A DNA stretch of 32,029 bases from CAZGZD01 sp964401915 (lineage in GTDB: Bacteria; Patescibacteriota; Microgenomatia; UBA1406; GWC2-37-13), in the NCBI GenBank assembly GCA_964401915.1, contig CAYOAI010000011.1, positions 1-32,029 of the forward strand, in the 5' to 3' direction. The notes beneath the pieces are model-generated. The model saw nothing but the letters and a program-made list of their open reading frames with translations. It did not search any database and had not been told where the DNA came from. The position numbers were made by a program, and so were the translations under genes. This document shows positions 14,218 to 22,444 of the stretch, piece after piece (position 1 is the stretch's first letter; the number at the start of each line of letters is the position of its first letter).

Positions 14218-14353
14218 CAAGACGCAGGATGTATCGGGCGACAATAGCCGAATCTGTCCGTCATGCGGATTTAAGACTTTGAAGGGTATGGCAGGTGGGG
14301 TAGACGCCCATTGTGCAAACTGTGGATACAAGGATCCATGTTGTTATGATTAG
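14192..14353 (+). CDS. small zinc-ribbon protein, 53 aa
   Basis: A short ORF from ATG 14192 overlaps the end of the ferredoxin gene by 26 bases. It encodes a two-CxxC zinc ribbon (ICPSCGFKTLKGMAGG, then HCANCGYKDPCCYD). The spacing C-x2-C-x17-C-x2-C and the extra terminal cysteine pair look like a real metal-binding module, not random sequence. A longer same-frame ORF from 14003 antiparallels nothing but lies wholly over the ferredoxin in another frame, so the 14192 start is preferred. Function is unknown. It may be coupled to the ferredoxin and sufU. Confidence 0.6.
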   Translation: MESAYSQNSKTQDVSGDNSRICPSCGFKTLKGMAGGVDAHCANCGYKDPCCYD

Positions 14354-14357
14354 TCCA

Positions 14358-14437
14358 CATCCTATATCATATAACTTGTAACTCAAGAATAAAATAATTA
14401 CAAACTTCTTGGGATACAAGATACAAGTTACAGGATG
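14358..14437. repeat. inverted repeat with heptamer structure upstream of korA
   Basis: Two 32-base arms (14358-14389 and 14406-14437) pair at most positions; their ends are CATCC and GGATG, and the inner ends CAAGAA and TTCTTG. The right arm is built of heptamers GATACAA twice and GTTACAG after TTCTTGG. The first unit and pattern match the tract upstream of sufB. The korA ATG follows 11 bases later. Confidence 0.65.
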
Positions 14438-14448
14438 CATATATACAC

Positions 14449-16173
14449 ATGAATTTTTTATGGAAAGTAGGCGGTGAAGCAGGATATGGAATTGTCACAA
14501 CCGGCCTCACCTTCTCAAAGATCGCGACACGCTCAGGATATCACGCATTTGGATATGTGGAGTACCCATCACTGATTCGAGGGGGTCATAATACATTCGA
14601 GGTGCAGGTGTCAGATGATCCCGTATTATCGACAAAAAAGACAATCGATCTCTTGGTTTGCCTGAACAAAGATTCGTACGAGTTGCACAAAGGTCGACTT
14701 GCGCCAACAAGCATTGTCGCATATGACGCTACAGAATTTGATTTTAAAGACAATGTAGTGAAGATCGAGCTTCCATTCGGTCAATTTTTGCAGGATAAGA
14801 CAAAAGCACCAAAGATGATGGGCAATACCATAGCACTTGGTGCAAGTATCGCACTTATGGGTGGAGACATCAAAGTTTTAGACGACATACTGGCTAAGGA
14901 ATTTGAGAGAAAAGGGGAGAAGGTCGTGGTCTATAATCAGGAGCTTGCGCATATGGGATATGATCATATAGTGGCGCATCATAAAGACAAATGCCAATCA
15001 ATCCTTGTCAAAAAAGACACCACACCCGCGCGTGTTGTGATCACGGCAAATGATGCATTTAGTCTAGCTGCCACAATTGCCGACTGCCGATTGTATGCAG
15101 CATATCCTATGAGCCCTTCATCGACTGTATTCTCTACACTTGCTGCTTGGGAGAGGACGACCGGCATGATTGTTCGTCACCCTGAGGATGAGATTGCAGC
15201 CATAAACAATGCGCTTGGCGCCTCAGCTATGGGGGTCCGCGCGGCTGTGGGTACGTCAGGCGGTGGATTTGCTCTCATGGTGGAGTCGGTGTCTTTGGCT
15301 GGTATTGCCGAGCTTCCTGTTGTAATATTTGTCGCTCAGCGCCCTGGTCCGGCCACAGGTCTACCTACATGGACTGAGGCAGCTGATCTTTTGTTTGCTG
15401 TATTTTCAGGACACGGAGAGTTCCCCAAGATTGTACTGGCACCAGGGGACGCTCAGGAGATGCTTGAGATTTCTGCCGAAGCTTTCAATCTGGCCGATAT
15501 CTATCAGACTCCCGTTATCGTCCTTTCAGATAAGTTCATCAGTGAATCGAACTACTCAGTGGACCGTGAACTTGTAGATACTTTCAGTCGCACCTTTGTC
15601 GTTGACCGTGGTAAGACAGTCGCCAATGCGGGTGCCAAGTACTTGCGGTATGCAAACAGCGAAGATGGAATCTCTTCGCGGCTTATCCCAGGTCAGCGGG
15701 GTATTTACTACCAAAGCAACAGCTACGAGCACGAGGAGGACAGCCATAATACAGAGGACCCAGACACCCGCCGCATGCAGGTTGATAAGCGCAGTCGAAA
15801 AGCCGCAACTTATCTCGCGAAACATTTTGCGCTGCCTAAGATTTATGGGGATTTTGACAAATCCGATATTGTATTTGTCGCGTGGGGTGGTACAAAAGGT
15901 CCGATCATCGATGCCCAGAAAATACTTAAAAACGAACACAAGATTGAGACCTCATTTATTCATTTTACCTACCTTTACCCACTTGATAGTAAAAAGATAA
16001 GCTCGCTTTTTGACGCAAAGAAGCGCTACATCGTAGTTGAGAATAATTCAGAAGGCCAGTTTGCCAAGCTTCTGAGGATGCAGACGGGTATCAACATGGA
16101 AGAAAAGCTACTAAAATATGATGGAAGGCCTATTTTTCCCGGGGATGTGGTCGGGTATATTACTAAAAGCTGA
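14449..16173 (+). CDS. korA: 2-oxoacid:acceptor oxidoreductase, fused gamma-alpha subunit
   Basis: This 574-residue protein fuses the gamma domain (residues 1 to about 190, starting FLWKVGGEAGYGIVTTG, with YPSLIRGGHNTFEVQ) to the alpha domain with pyrimidine-binding residues in YAAYPMSPSSTVFSTLA and EDEIAAINNALGASAMG, then VGTSGGGFALMVES. A C-terminal domain III follows. With korB it oxidises a 2-oxoacid and CoA to acyl-CoA and passes electrons to ferredoxin. The substrate (2-oxoglutarate, pyruvate or other) is not settled by the sequence, so the kor symbol is tentative. No delta subunit is nearby. It lies 15 bases before korB. An inverted heptamer repeat replaces a ribosome binding site. Confidence 0.93.
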   Translation: MNFLWKVGGEAGYGIVTTGLTFSKIATRSGYHAFGYVEYPSLIRGGHNTFEVQVSDDPVLSTKKTIDLLVCLNKDSYELHKGRLAPTSIVAYDATEFDFKDNVVKIELPFGQFLQDKTKAPKMMGNTIALGASIALMGGDIKVLDDILAKEFERKGEKVVVYNQELAHMGYDHIVAHHKDKCQSILVKKDTTPARVVITANDAFSLAATIADCRLYAAYPMSPSSTVFSTLAAWERTTGMIVRHPEDEIAAINNALGASAMGVRAAVGTSGGGFALMVESVSLAGIAELPVVIFVAQRPGPATGLPTWTEAADLLFAVFSGHGEFPKIVLAPGDAQEMLEISAEAFNLADIYQTPVIVLSDKFISESNYSVDRELVDTFSRTFVVDRGKTVANAGAKYLRYANSEDGISSRLIPGQRGIYYQSNSYEHEEDSHNTEDPDTRRMQVDKRSRKAATYLAKHFALPKIYGDFDKSDIVFVAWGGTKGPIIDAQKILKNEHKIETSFIHFTYLYPLDSKKISSLFDAKKRYIVVENNSEGQFAKLLRMQTGINMEEKLLKYDGRPIFPGDVVGYITKS

Positions 16174-16188
16174 TAAAGAAAATAAATT

Positions 16189-17046
16189 ATGAAAGGCACA
16201 AATAAAGATTTTTTTGGGGAGACGCCCACTTGGTGCTCGGGCTGTGGGGATTTCCCGATTCGTATGGGGCTTGCCTCCGCGCTCACACAACTTGGACATG
16301 ATCCATCATCTGTATTTATCATCTTTGGAATAGGCTGCTCTGGCAATATGAACGACTTCTTGAATGCATATGCTATGCATCCATTGCATGGGCGGTCTGT
16401 GGCCAACGCTGTCGGTGCCAAGCTGGCCAATCACAAAATGCCGGTAATAGTTGTTGCGGGGGATGGTGACTGTTATGGCGAGGGTGGCAATCACCTGCTG
16501 CATGCTCTGCGCGGCAATCACGATATCACTGTGATCGTGCATGATAATCGGGTCTATGGCCTCACTACCGGTCAGGTCGCGCCAACTGCAAAAGAGGGCG
16601 ATATATCAAAATCCACTCCAGCAGGCATCATTGAACGGCCAGTGAATCCACTCACTCTCGGTATTACACAGGGGGCCTCATATGTGGCTCAGGGCTTTTC
16701 AGGCGAGCTGGCTCAGCTGACTGATCTTATACGCGGCGGGATTGAGCACAAGGGATTTTCGCTGATAAATATCCTCCAGCCCTGTGTGACCTTCAATCGA
16801 GTCAGTACGTACCAGTATTATCTGAAGAATGCGTACAAACTGCCGGAAAATTATAAGCCTGACGACCATGATACGGCTCTTCTTAAGGCATGCGAGCTTG
16901 ACCGCGAGAAATTCCCACTGGGCGTGATCTATAAGACAGACAAACCAAGCTACCATGCGCGAGTTGCTGAGCTTGAAGGGAAAGATTCGCTGATTTCCAG
17001 AGAAAGATTTACAGACTTTGATGGTATCATTAGTCAGTTCGAATAA
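16189..17046 (+). CDS. korB: 2-oxoacid:acceptor oxidoreductase, beta subunit
   Basis: This 285-residue beta subunit binds thiamine diphosphate and one [4Fe-4S] cluster. Cluster cysteines are Cys16 and Cys19 in TWCSGCG, Cys50 in FGIGCSGNM and the cysteine of QPCVTFN. The ThDP motif is GDGDCYGEGGNHLLHALRGN (91-110). It forms the catalytic core with the fused gamma-alpha subunit encoded just upstream. The ATG context AAAATAAATTATGAAA is the same 16 bases as at tsaD, with no Shine-Dalgarno site. The delta ferredoxin subunit of many such enzymes is missing; the ferredoxin at 13945-14217 may take its place. Confidence 0.95.
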   Translation: MKGTNKDFFGETPTWCSGCGDFPIRMGLASALTQLGHDPSSVFIIFGIGCSGNMNDFLNAYAMHPLHGRSVANAVGAKLANHKMPVIVVAGDGDCYGEGGNHLLHALRGNHDITVIVHDNRVYGLTTGQVAPTAKEGDISKSTPAGIIERPVNPLTLGITQGASYVAQGFSGELAQLTDLIRGGIEHKGFSLINILQPCVTFNRVSTYQYYLKNAYKLPENYKPDDHDTALLKACELDREKFPLGVIYKTDKPSYHARVAELEGKDSLISRERFTDFDGIISQFE

Positions 17047-17047
17047 T

Positions 17048-17070
17048 ATCGATACAAATACTTGTACGAT
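17048..17070 (+). terminator. weak hairpin after korB
   Basis: ATCG-A-TACAA pairs with TTGTA-CGAT around ATAC, a 9-bp stem with one bulged base, starting right after the korB stop. It is A+T-rich and lacks a U-tract, so it may be a processing signal or weak terminator at most. Confidence 0.3.
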
Positions 17071-17113
17071 ATATGAGCTTTAGACTATTGCAACAATTAA
17101 TATTTAAGTTCGC

Positions 17114-17142
17114 TTGACAGTTAGCAGAGTATTTGCTATACT
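17114..17142 (+). promoter_or_regulatory. consensus promoter of lon
   Basis: TTGACA (17114-17119), a 17-base spacer and TATACT (17137-17142), preceded by TG-C as an extended -10, form the best promoter in the window. The lon ATG at 17153 begins 10 bases after the -10 box. Starting the gene at the TTG of the -35 box would be wrong. Confidence 0.85.
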
Positions 17143-17152
17143 GCTAATACAT

Positions 17153-19618
17153 ATGGCATTATCATACGGAGCCTTAGAACAGTCCGATTATCCACTCGTA
17201 GCTATACGGGAAGGAATAGTATTCCCCGGTACGGAGAATGCCTTGGTATTTGGAAGACAGAAAAGTGTGCTTGCTATAAATCATGCGCTCACTCGAGATA
17301 AGAAGATAGTGCTTGTGATGCAGAAAGATAGTAAGCTCGATGATCCGGCAGCAGATGAGCTATATAAGGTCGGAGTTGTGGCAACAATTGAGAAAGTGAT
17401 AACTGGCGAGAAAGGAGAGATCAGCGCACTTGTCAAAGGTCAGCACAAAGTACAAATATTACGGTATACAGTGGAAGATCCATATTTTGCTGTCTCTGTC
17501 GTTGAGATTCCAGAAGAGGCGATAGACGACGATGAGATTCAGGCAATGGTCAAGCATATTGCTGCGCAAATTAAGCGTGCAATCAATCTCGGAAAAACTG
17601 TGGACTTCATATTCCTTGCAAATATCCTCAATATCACCTCCCCTCTACATTTTTCAAACCAAGTCGCTATGGTACTTGATCTTAAAGAAGAAGAGAGACA
17701 GGATCTGCTTGAAGAAGGAGATCTAAAAGCGCGTCTTAAGAAAGAGGTAAAGTACATAAATCGAGAGATGCGCATTCTTGAGATTGAGCAAAATATATCG
17801 TCAAAGACTCAGAAGAAGCTTGAGCAGGGGATGAAAGATGCATTCCTGCGGGAAAAGATGAAGGCAATTGAAGAGGAGTTGGGAGCAAAAGGAGAAGATA
17901 GCGAGGTCAATGAATATCGAGTGAAGATCAAGAAAGCCGGTATGCCCAAAGACGTTGAGGAAAAAGCGATTAAGGAGCTCAAGCGCTTGGGGCAGATGTC
18001 CCAATACAATCCAGAATCGTCCTACGTACGTACATATTTGGACTGGCTAGTTGACTTGCCGTGGAAGGCCACCTCAAAGGGCAATGTTGACATCAAAAAA
18101 GCGGAGCAGATTCTGAACGATGACCACTATGGACTGAAAAAAATTAAAGAACGTATTCTTGAATACCTTGCCGTAATTGAGCTTAGAAAGCAAAAGGATG
18201 GCAAAAAGAAGTCGCCCTCAAAAGAAGAAGACGGGGGTCGTAAGGGTCGTCAGCCCACAATCTTGTGTTTTGTCGGACCACCGGGAGTTGGAAAGACATC
18301 ACTTGGACGATCAATTGCTGATGCACTGAATCGAAAGTTTGTGAAGATATCGCTTGGTGGTATTCGTGATGAGGCTGAGATCCGAGGTCACAGACGTACA
18401 TATGTGGGAGCGCTTCCAGGCCGTATGATTCAGGGAATCAAGCAGGCAGGTGAGCGAAATCCTGTATTTATGTTGGACGAGATCGATAAGCTTGGACGAG
18501 ACTATCGTGGTGATCCGTCATCTGCACTTCTTGAGGCGCTTGATCCGCAACAGAATCATGCCTTCTCAGACAATTATCTTGAGGTACCGTATGATCTGAG
18601 CGATGTATTTTTTATCACAACGGCCAATATGCTGGATACAATACCCTCAGCACTTCTTGATCGTCTTGAGGTTGTTCACTTTGCAGGGTATACAGAAGAT
18701 GAGAAATTCAATATAGCCAAGAAATACCTTGTCAAAAAGCAACTTTCAGCACATTCTCTCAGTAGTTCAGACATTAAGATTGCAGATAATGCATTGCAGA
18801 TGATTATTCGTCGGTATACTCGAGAAGCTGGTGTTCGTGAGCTTGAGCGACAGGTGGCGACAATATTCCGCAAGATCGCTCGTGAGATAGTCGAAAAGAA
18901 GCAGAAGAGCAAATCAATAAAATCGACAGACCTGCAAAAATATCTTGGGCCTTATAAGTACTCGGCTCAGATGATAGAGGAGAAGGACACTGTAGGAATT
19001 TCGACTGGCCTTGCATGGACTCAGGCCGGTGGAGATATACTTTTCATCGAAGTTGCGATCATGCCAGGCAAAGGCCTACTTAGTCTTACAGGACAACTTG
19101 GTGACGTGATGAAAGAGTCCTGCCAAGCAGCACTGAGCTATGTACGCTCAAGGTGGGATCTATTCGGATTACCTAAAGACTTTTATCAGAAGATTGATAT
19201 CCACGTTCATGTACCAGAAGGAGCAGTGCCTAAGGACGGACCAAGTGCCGGTATTGCAATTACGACAGCCTTAGTGTCAGCCCTTACCAAGATTCCAGTC
19301 AGACGAGATGTAGCTATGACAGGCGAGATCACGCTTCGAGGTCGTGCACTTGAGATAGGAGGAGTCAAGGAGAAGGTAATCGCCGCACATCGAGCACAGA
19401 TTAAGAAAGTACTGCTTCCTAAGGAAAACAAAAAGGATCTTGAAGATATTCCCGATTATGTATTGAAAGACCTTGAGTTTGTATTCATCGATCACGTTGA
19501 TCTGGCACTCAAACATGCACTATCATTCTCAAGTGGCAAGTTCCAGTTCCCACTCAAGCCATCCAAAGAATTCGCTCTCCTCATCGCTTCATCTGATGAT
19601 AAGAAAAAAGTAAATTAG
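17153..19618 (+). CDS. lon: ATP-dependent Lon protease
   Basis: This 821-residue LonA-type protease has an N-terminal substrate-binding domain beginning YPLVAIREGIVFPG, a helical region rich in Glu and Lys, an AAA+ module with Walker A GPPGVGKT (375-382) and Walker B VFMLDEIDKLG, and a C-terminal protease domain. The catalytic dyad is Ser698 in PKDGPSAGI and Lys739 in GGVKEKV, 41 residues apart as in other Lon proteins. It degrades damaged and regulatory proteins in the cytoplasm. I chose the ATG at 17153 because the longer frame from 17114 runs through a consensus promoter. No Shine-Dalgarno site is present and the leader would be 3-4 bases. It is monocistronic, followed by a separate methyltransferase promoter. 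Confidence 0.97.
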   Translation: MALSYGALEQSDYPLVAIREGIVFPGTENALVFGRQKSVLAINHALTRDKKIVLVMQKDSKLDDPAADELYKVGVVATIEKVITGEKGEISALVKGQHKVQILRYTVEDPYFAVSVVEIPEEAIDDDEIQAMVKHIAAQIKRAINLGKTVDFIFLANILNITSPLHFSNQVAMVLDLKEEERQDLLEEGDLKARLKKEVKYINREMRILEIEQNISSKTQKKLEQGMKDAFLREKMKAIEEELGAKGEDSEVNEYRVKIKKAGMPKDVEEKAIKELKRLGQMSQYNPESSYVRTYLDWLVDLPWKATSKGNVDIKKAEQILNDDHYGLKKIKERILEYLAVIELRKQKDGKKKSPSKEEDGGRKGRQPTILCFVGPPGVGKTSLGRSIADALNRKFVKISLGGIRDEAEIRGHRRTYVGALPGRMIQGIKQAGERNPVFMLDEIDKLGRDYRGDPSSALLEALDPQQNHAFSDNYLEVPYDLSDVFFITTANMLDTIPSALLDRLEVVHFAGYTEDEKFNIAKKYLVKKQLSAHSLSSSDIKIADNALQMIIRRYTREAGVRELERQVATIFRKIAREIVEKKQKSKSIKSTDLQKYLGPYKYSAQMIEEKDTVGISTGLAWTQAGGDILFIEVAIMPGKGLLSLTGQLGDVMKESCQAALSYVRSRWDLFGLPKDFYQKIDIHVHVPEGAVPKDGPSAGIAITTALVSALTKIPVRRDVAMTGEITLRGRALEIGGVKEKVIAAHRAQIKKVLLPKENKKDLEDIPDYVLKDLEFVFIDHVDLALKHALSFSSGKFQFPLKPSKEFALLIASSDDKKKVN

Positions 19619-19656
19619 TGGTTTGATTTTCTCCGTTCCTGCCTTCTATCCTATAG

Positions 19657-19685
19657 TTGATATATTCTTTGGATTATTCTATAAT
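19657..19685 (+). promoter_or_regulatory. promoter of methyltransferase gene
   Basis: TTGATA (19657-19662), a 17-base spacer and TATAAT (19680-19685) lie 10 bases before the ATG at 19696, the same geometry as at lon. Confidence 0.75.
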
Positions 19686-19695
19686 CTGATCCACT

Positions 19696-20346
19696 ATGTC
19701 AGCTGAATTTTCAAGGTGGAAATATGCTCGTGAAGGAAGATGGATTGGACGAGGACCAAGAACATATAGAAGACTTTTTGGATATGGCAATGGGAATGAG
19801 CAACTCGAGGGAAAACGAATTCTTGATCTTGGAGCAGGGGATAGCACATTTGCCACAAGTGTACGAGGGGTTGCAGATGTTGTTCGACTTGATCCAAATT
19901 ATTTTGAGAGAGTACCAGAGGATGCGCAGAGAGTTGTGGCTGGGATTGGGCAGGCGTTGCCTTTTCCAACAGGCTTTTTTGATGAGTCGATTACTTCTTT
20001 CACAATCTTTCACATGCCATATGGAGGTCTTACACTATCTGAGATGCTGAGAGTTACAAGAGTTGGGGGCACAGCTAAAGTCAATCCAATCTTTTCAGGC
20101 AGACGTAGGTTCTATCAATCTCCAGAGAGTCTTAATGTGCGAATATATCGTCCAAGTTGGCGTGATCATCTGACCTTAGAGATAGACCTACTAGATGATA
20201 GCGTACATCAAGATATGGCCTTAAGAGATCTATATGTGCGTCAGTTAGCATATGGTCTTGATTTTTATCCAGATCTTCGGACCACAGTGGCCAACGTCCA
20301 TAGACTTGTATATGCAAATGTTTTTAGAGGAAAAGCTCGTAAATAG
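19696..20346 (+). CDS. class I SAM-dependent methyltransferase, substrate unknown
   Basis: This 216-residue protein has the Rossmann-fold methyltransferase motif I (ILDLGAGDSTFATSV), an acidic residue at the end of strand 2 in VVRLDPNYF, and a motif IV-like LPFPTGFFDESITSF. It resembles methyltransferase domain 11 proteins. The C-terminal half is basic and unassigned. There is no membrane segment. It is transcribed from its own leaderless-type promoter and converges with femX, with 11 bases between the stops. The substrate cannot be inferred from context. Confidence 0.82.
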   Translation: MSAEFSRWKYAREGRWIGRGPRTYRRLFGYGNGNEQLEGKRILDLGAGDSTFATSVRGVADVVRLDPNYFERVPEDAQRVVAGIGQALPFPTGFFDESITSFTIFHMPYGGLTLSEMLRVTRVGGTAKVNPIFSGRRRFYQSPESLNVRIYRPSWRDHLTLEIDLLDDSVHQDMALRDLYVRQLAYGLDFYPDLRTTVANVHRLVYANVFRGKARK

Positions 20347-20357
20347 ATCGAAGCTAT

Positions 20358-21344
20358 TTATTTGATCTGCAAAAGGAGTGAGCGGAGGGAGTATATTTTG
20401 TTGTAGAGCCAGTAGCGAGATGGTTTTATGACAAGATCCATGCCGGGTGTAAGATGGATAAATTCTCCACCGAATCCTTCTTTAAATCGTGTAAATCCTG
20501 CCCAAGGGTGATTTGCGTCGTAGCCTTGGGGGAGTGAGTTCCACATATCAAACATCTTAGCTCCCTTTTTCTTGCCAAAGCGAATAGTCTCCCACATCAG
20601 CAGATTAGTGGCCATTGTATTTCTGTGCTTGTCACTTGAGCCTCCGTAGGTATAGTAGAGTCGATCATTGAATACAAATACTTCGTATGCTGCCACAGGA
20701 GTATTCTCGACAGTTGCAATCAGTATATGCGCTATCTTACCTGAAAGCGCGTCAAAAATGGCTTTATGATAGTCATAGTTGTGGCCATGATAGTTCTGTC
20801 TCTTGCAGGTTTCAAAGTACAACTTCTGAAAAATCTCAAAGCCTGCGTCATTAGTTGCTTCATGGACTGTGACACCTTTTTTTTGAGCTAGTCGCACATT
20901 GTATCTCGTCTTGGATTTCATACCGGCAAGTAAGGCCTCTTCTGATTTACTGAGATCAAGCCACAGAGTCCACTCAGGAAATAATGAATGTGGAGATTGA
21001 ATTAATTTCGGATTTCGGATTTCGGATTTTGAGCTTATTGTATACGGCTCGATTTTGATAAAAATACAACTATTATTTTTGCCAAACTCTTTGAGAAATT
21101 CGATCAATTCATCACTCGGCATCACTGATCTGGCAAGATATCCAAGTTTGTATTTTGTATGAGGCATGTTGTGAAGTGTGAGTTGGAAAGTCTTCTTCAG
21201 AGAGTTCGCCGCGAACTCTCCAATTCGGACAACTTCAAGCCCTGTAGCTGCTCGTGCTTCTCCCCACTCCCACGATTGAAGTGGATGAGGAGCGCAGCTG
21301 TTCCAAATGGCTTTGTCGAAATTATCTTCAACTGTTTTTATCAT
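20358..21344 (-). CDS. FemABX-family peptidyl/aminoacyl transferase
   Basis: This 328-residue protein belongs to the FemAB/FemX (GNAT-like) family, whose members add amino acids from aminoacyl-tRNA to peptidoglycan precursors or related acceptors. Visible features are QSWEWGEAR near the N-terminus, KYKLGYLARSVMP, WTLWLDLSKSEEALLAGMKSKTRYNVRLAQKKGV, the acetyltransferase-like core YYTYGGSSDKHRN and MFDMWNSLPQG, and KEGFGGEFIH. It is the last gene of the six-gene glycan operon. Residues 105-113 are encoded by a 7-base-period repeat and residues 42-48 by a 21-base palindrome, both in frame. The exact acceptor is not determined. Confidence 0.9.
   Translation of the reverse strand: MIKTVEDNFDKAIWNSCAPHPLQSWEWGEARAATGLEVVRIGEFAANSLKKTFQLTLHNMPHTKYKLGYLARSVMPSDELIEFLKEFGKNNSCIFIKIEPYTISSKSEIRNPKLIQSPHSLFPEWTLWLDLSKSEEALLAGMKSKTRYNVRLAQKKGVTVHEATNDAGFEIFQKLYFETCKRQNYHGHNYDYHKAIFDALSGKIAHILIATVENTPVAAYEVFVFNDRLYYTYGGSSDKHRNTMATNLLMWETIRFGKKKGAKMFDMWNSLPQGYDANHPWAGFTRFKEGFGGEFIHLTPGMDLVIKPSRYWLYNKIYSLRSLLLQIK
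21005..21032 (-). repeat. in-frame 7-base tandem repeat tract in femX
   Basis: Three ATTTCGG heptamers followed by ATTTTGA lie in the coding sequence and encode residues about 105-113 (SKSEIRNPK), a polar linker between conserved segments. It has the same period as the tracts at tsaCE, sufB, sufS and korA. Confidence 0.75.
21200..21220. repeat. 10-1-10 perfect palindrome in femX
   Basis: GAGAGTTCGC and GCGAACTCTC flank a single C. The 21 bases encode GEFAANS (residues 42-48). A perfect 10-bp inverted repeat in coding DNA is unlikely by chance and may be an inserted palindromic unit. Confidence 0.7.
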
Positions 21345-21346
21345 AT

Positions 21347-22441
21347 TTATGCTGCCGCACTTTTAATCACATCAAGCGTCTCACTTGCACACTTTTCCCA
21401 TGAGAATCCTGATACTCTCTCTTTTCCTTTTTGGATGAGTGCTTGCTGGAGGTTTTTATCACCGACAAGCTTCTTGAACTTTCCGACAAGATCATCCTCA
21501 TCTGTTGGATCAAAGTACAGCGCTGCATCTCCACCTATTTCTGGAATAGAGGATTTGCTGCTGCTTATTACTGGACAATCATGTGCCATTGCCTCAAGTA
21601 TAGGTATGCCAAATCCTTCATAGAGAGACGGATGAATCAGGCACAGTGCATTCTTGTAAAGAAAGGTAAGTTCCGGGTTACTCACAAATCCAGCAAATAG
21701 CACAGAGTCCTCAAGCTTGAGCTTTTTCACTTTTTTGAATAATTTTTTATACAGCCAGCCTTTTTTACCTACAATGACAAGCTTAAGCTCTGGATTGCTG
21801 TTCTGAATTTTCAAAAAAGCGCTTACTAAGAAATCTATGTTTTTGCGTGGCTGCAGAGTACCGACAAATAAGATGTATGATTTGGTCGGCAAGGTATAAC
21901 CTTCAGGTCGAATGTCTGGCGTATATTCTTTTTCATATCCATTGTATATGACCTCCAATTTTTCACTTGAGGGATTGTAATATTTTATAACATCTTCTTT
22001 TGTCGATTTTGAGACGCAGATTATTTTTTGGGCATTTTGGATACTTTTTCTCGTCCAGTTTTTAAGTTTATATAGATCGCGCTTGAGAAACTCTTTGGGA
22101 TAGTAAAAGTATGCGAGGTCGTGGATTGTGACTACAAGCGGAACATGTATTTTGGGAGGACTGTAGTGAGCCGGTGAAAAGAAGACATCGATATTCTTAC
22201 TTTTGTTAACTACGCGTGGCAGGAAGAGACTGAGCCACAGCGTACGACCAGGTACGACTTGATATCTAAAATACTCACTCTCTGGCGGTAGGCAACCTGC
22301 GGGTGTATTTTTTAGATATACGACAAATTGCAGGTTTGCGGTGGACACTTTGGCAAAGTAATTGAGGAGATTGAAAGTATACACACCAACACCCACACGA
22401 CTGGTGACATTCGCATCATTGCCATCAACTCCAATTACCAT
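21347..22441 (-). CDS. GT4-family glycosyltransferase
   Basis: This 364-residue GT-B fold enzyme transfers a sugar from a nucleotide-sugar donor to a lipid-linked or surface acceptor. The N-terminus includes the glycine-rich SRVGVGVYTFNL, VTIHDLAYFYYP lies mid-domain, ICVSKSTKEDV ends the first Rossmann domain, and the donor-binding half has LFVGTLQPRKNIDFLVSAF and the EX7E-type HPSLYEGFGIPILEAMA. It resembles mannosyltransferases of lipopolysaccharide or capsule pathways. It follows the second GT4 gene by 3 bases and precedes femX by 2 bases, so coupling is likely. Confidence 0.93.
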   Translation of the reverse strand: MVIGVDGNDANVTSRVGVGVYTFNLLNYFAKVSTANLQFVVYLKNTPAGCLPPESEYFRYQVVPGRTLWLSLFLPRVVNKSKNIDVFFSPAHYSPPKIHVPLVVTIHDLAYFYYPKEFLKRDLYKLKNWTRKSIQNAQKIICVSKSTKEDVIKYYNPSSEKLEVIYNGYEKEYTPDIRPEGYTLPTKSYILFVGTLQPRKNIDFLVSAFLKIQNSNPELKLVIVGKKGWLYKKLFKKVKKLKLEDSVLFAGFVSNPELTFLYKNALCLIHPSLYEGFGIPILEAMAHDCPVISSSKSSIPEIGGDAALYFDPTDEDDLVGKFKKLVGDKNLQQALIQKGKERVSGFSWEKCASETLDVIKSAAA

Positions 22442-22444
22442 GTG

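Noticed and set aside
8434..14448. CRISPR-like repeats
   Set aside because: The units are 7 bases, tandem and without spacers, and there are no cas genes.
17114..17152. Longer lon frame starting at TTG 17114
   Set aside because: The TTG belongs to the -35 box of a consensus promoter with a 17-base spacer; the ATG at 17153 starts the conserved Lon sequence.
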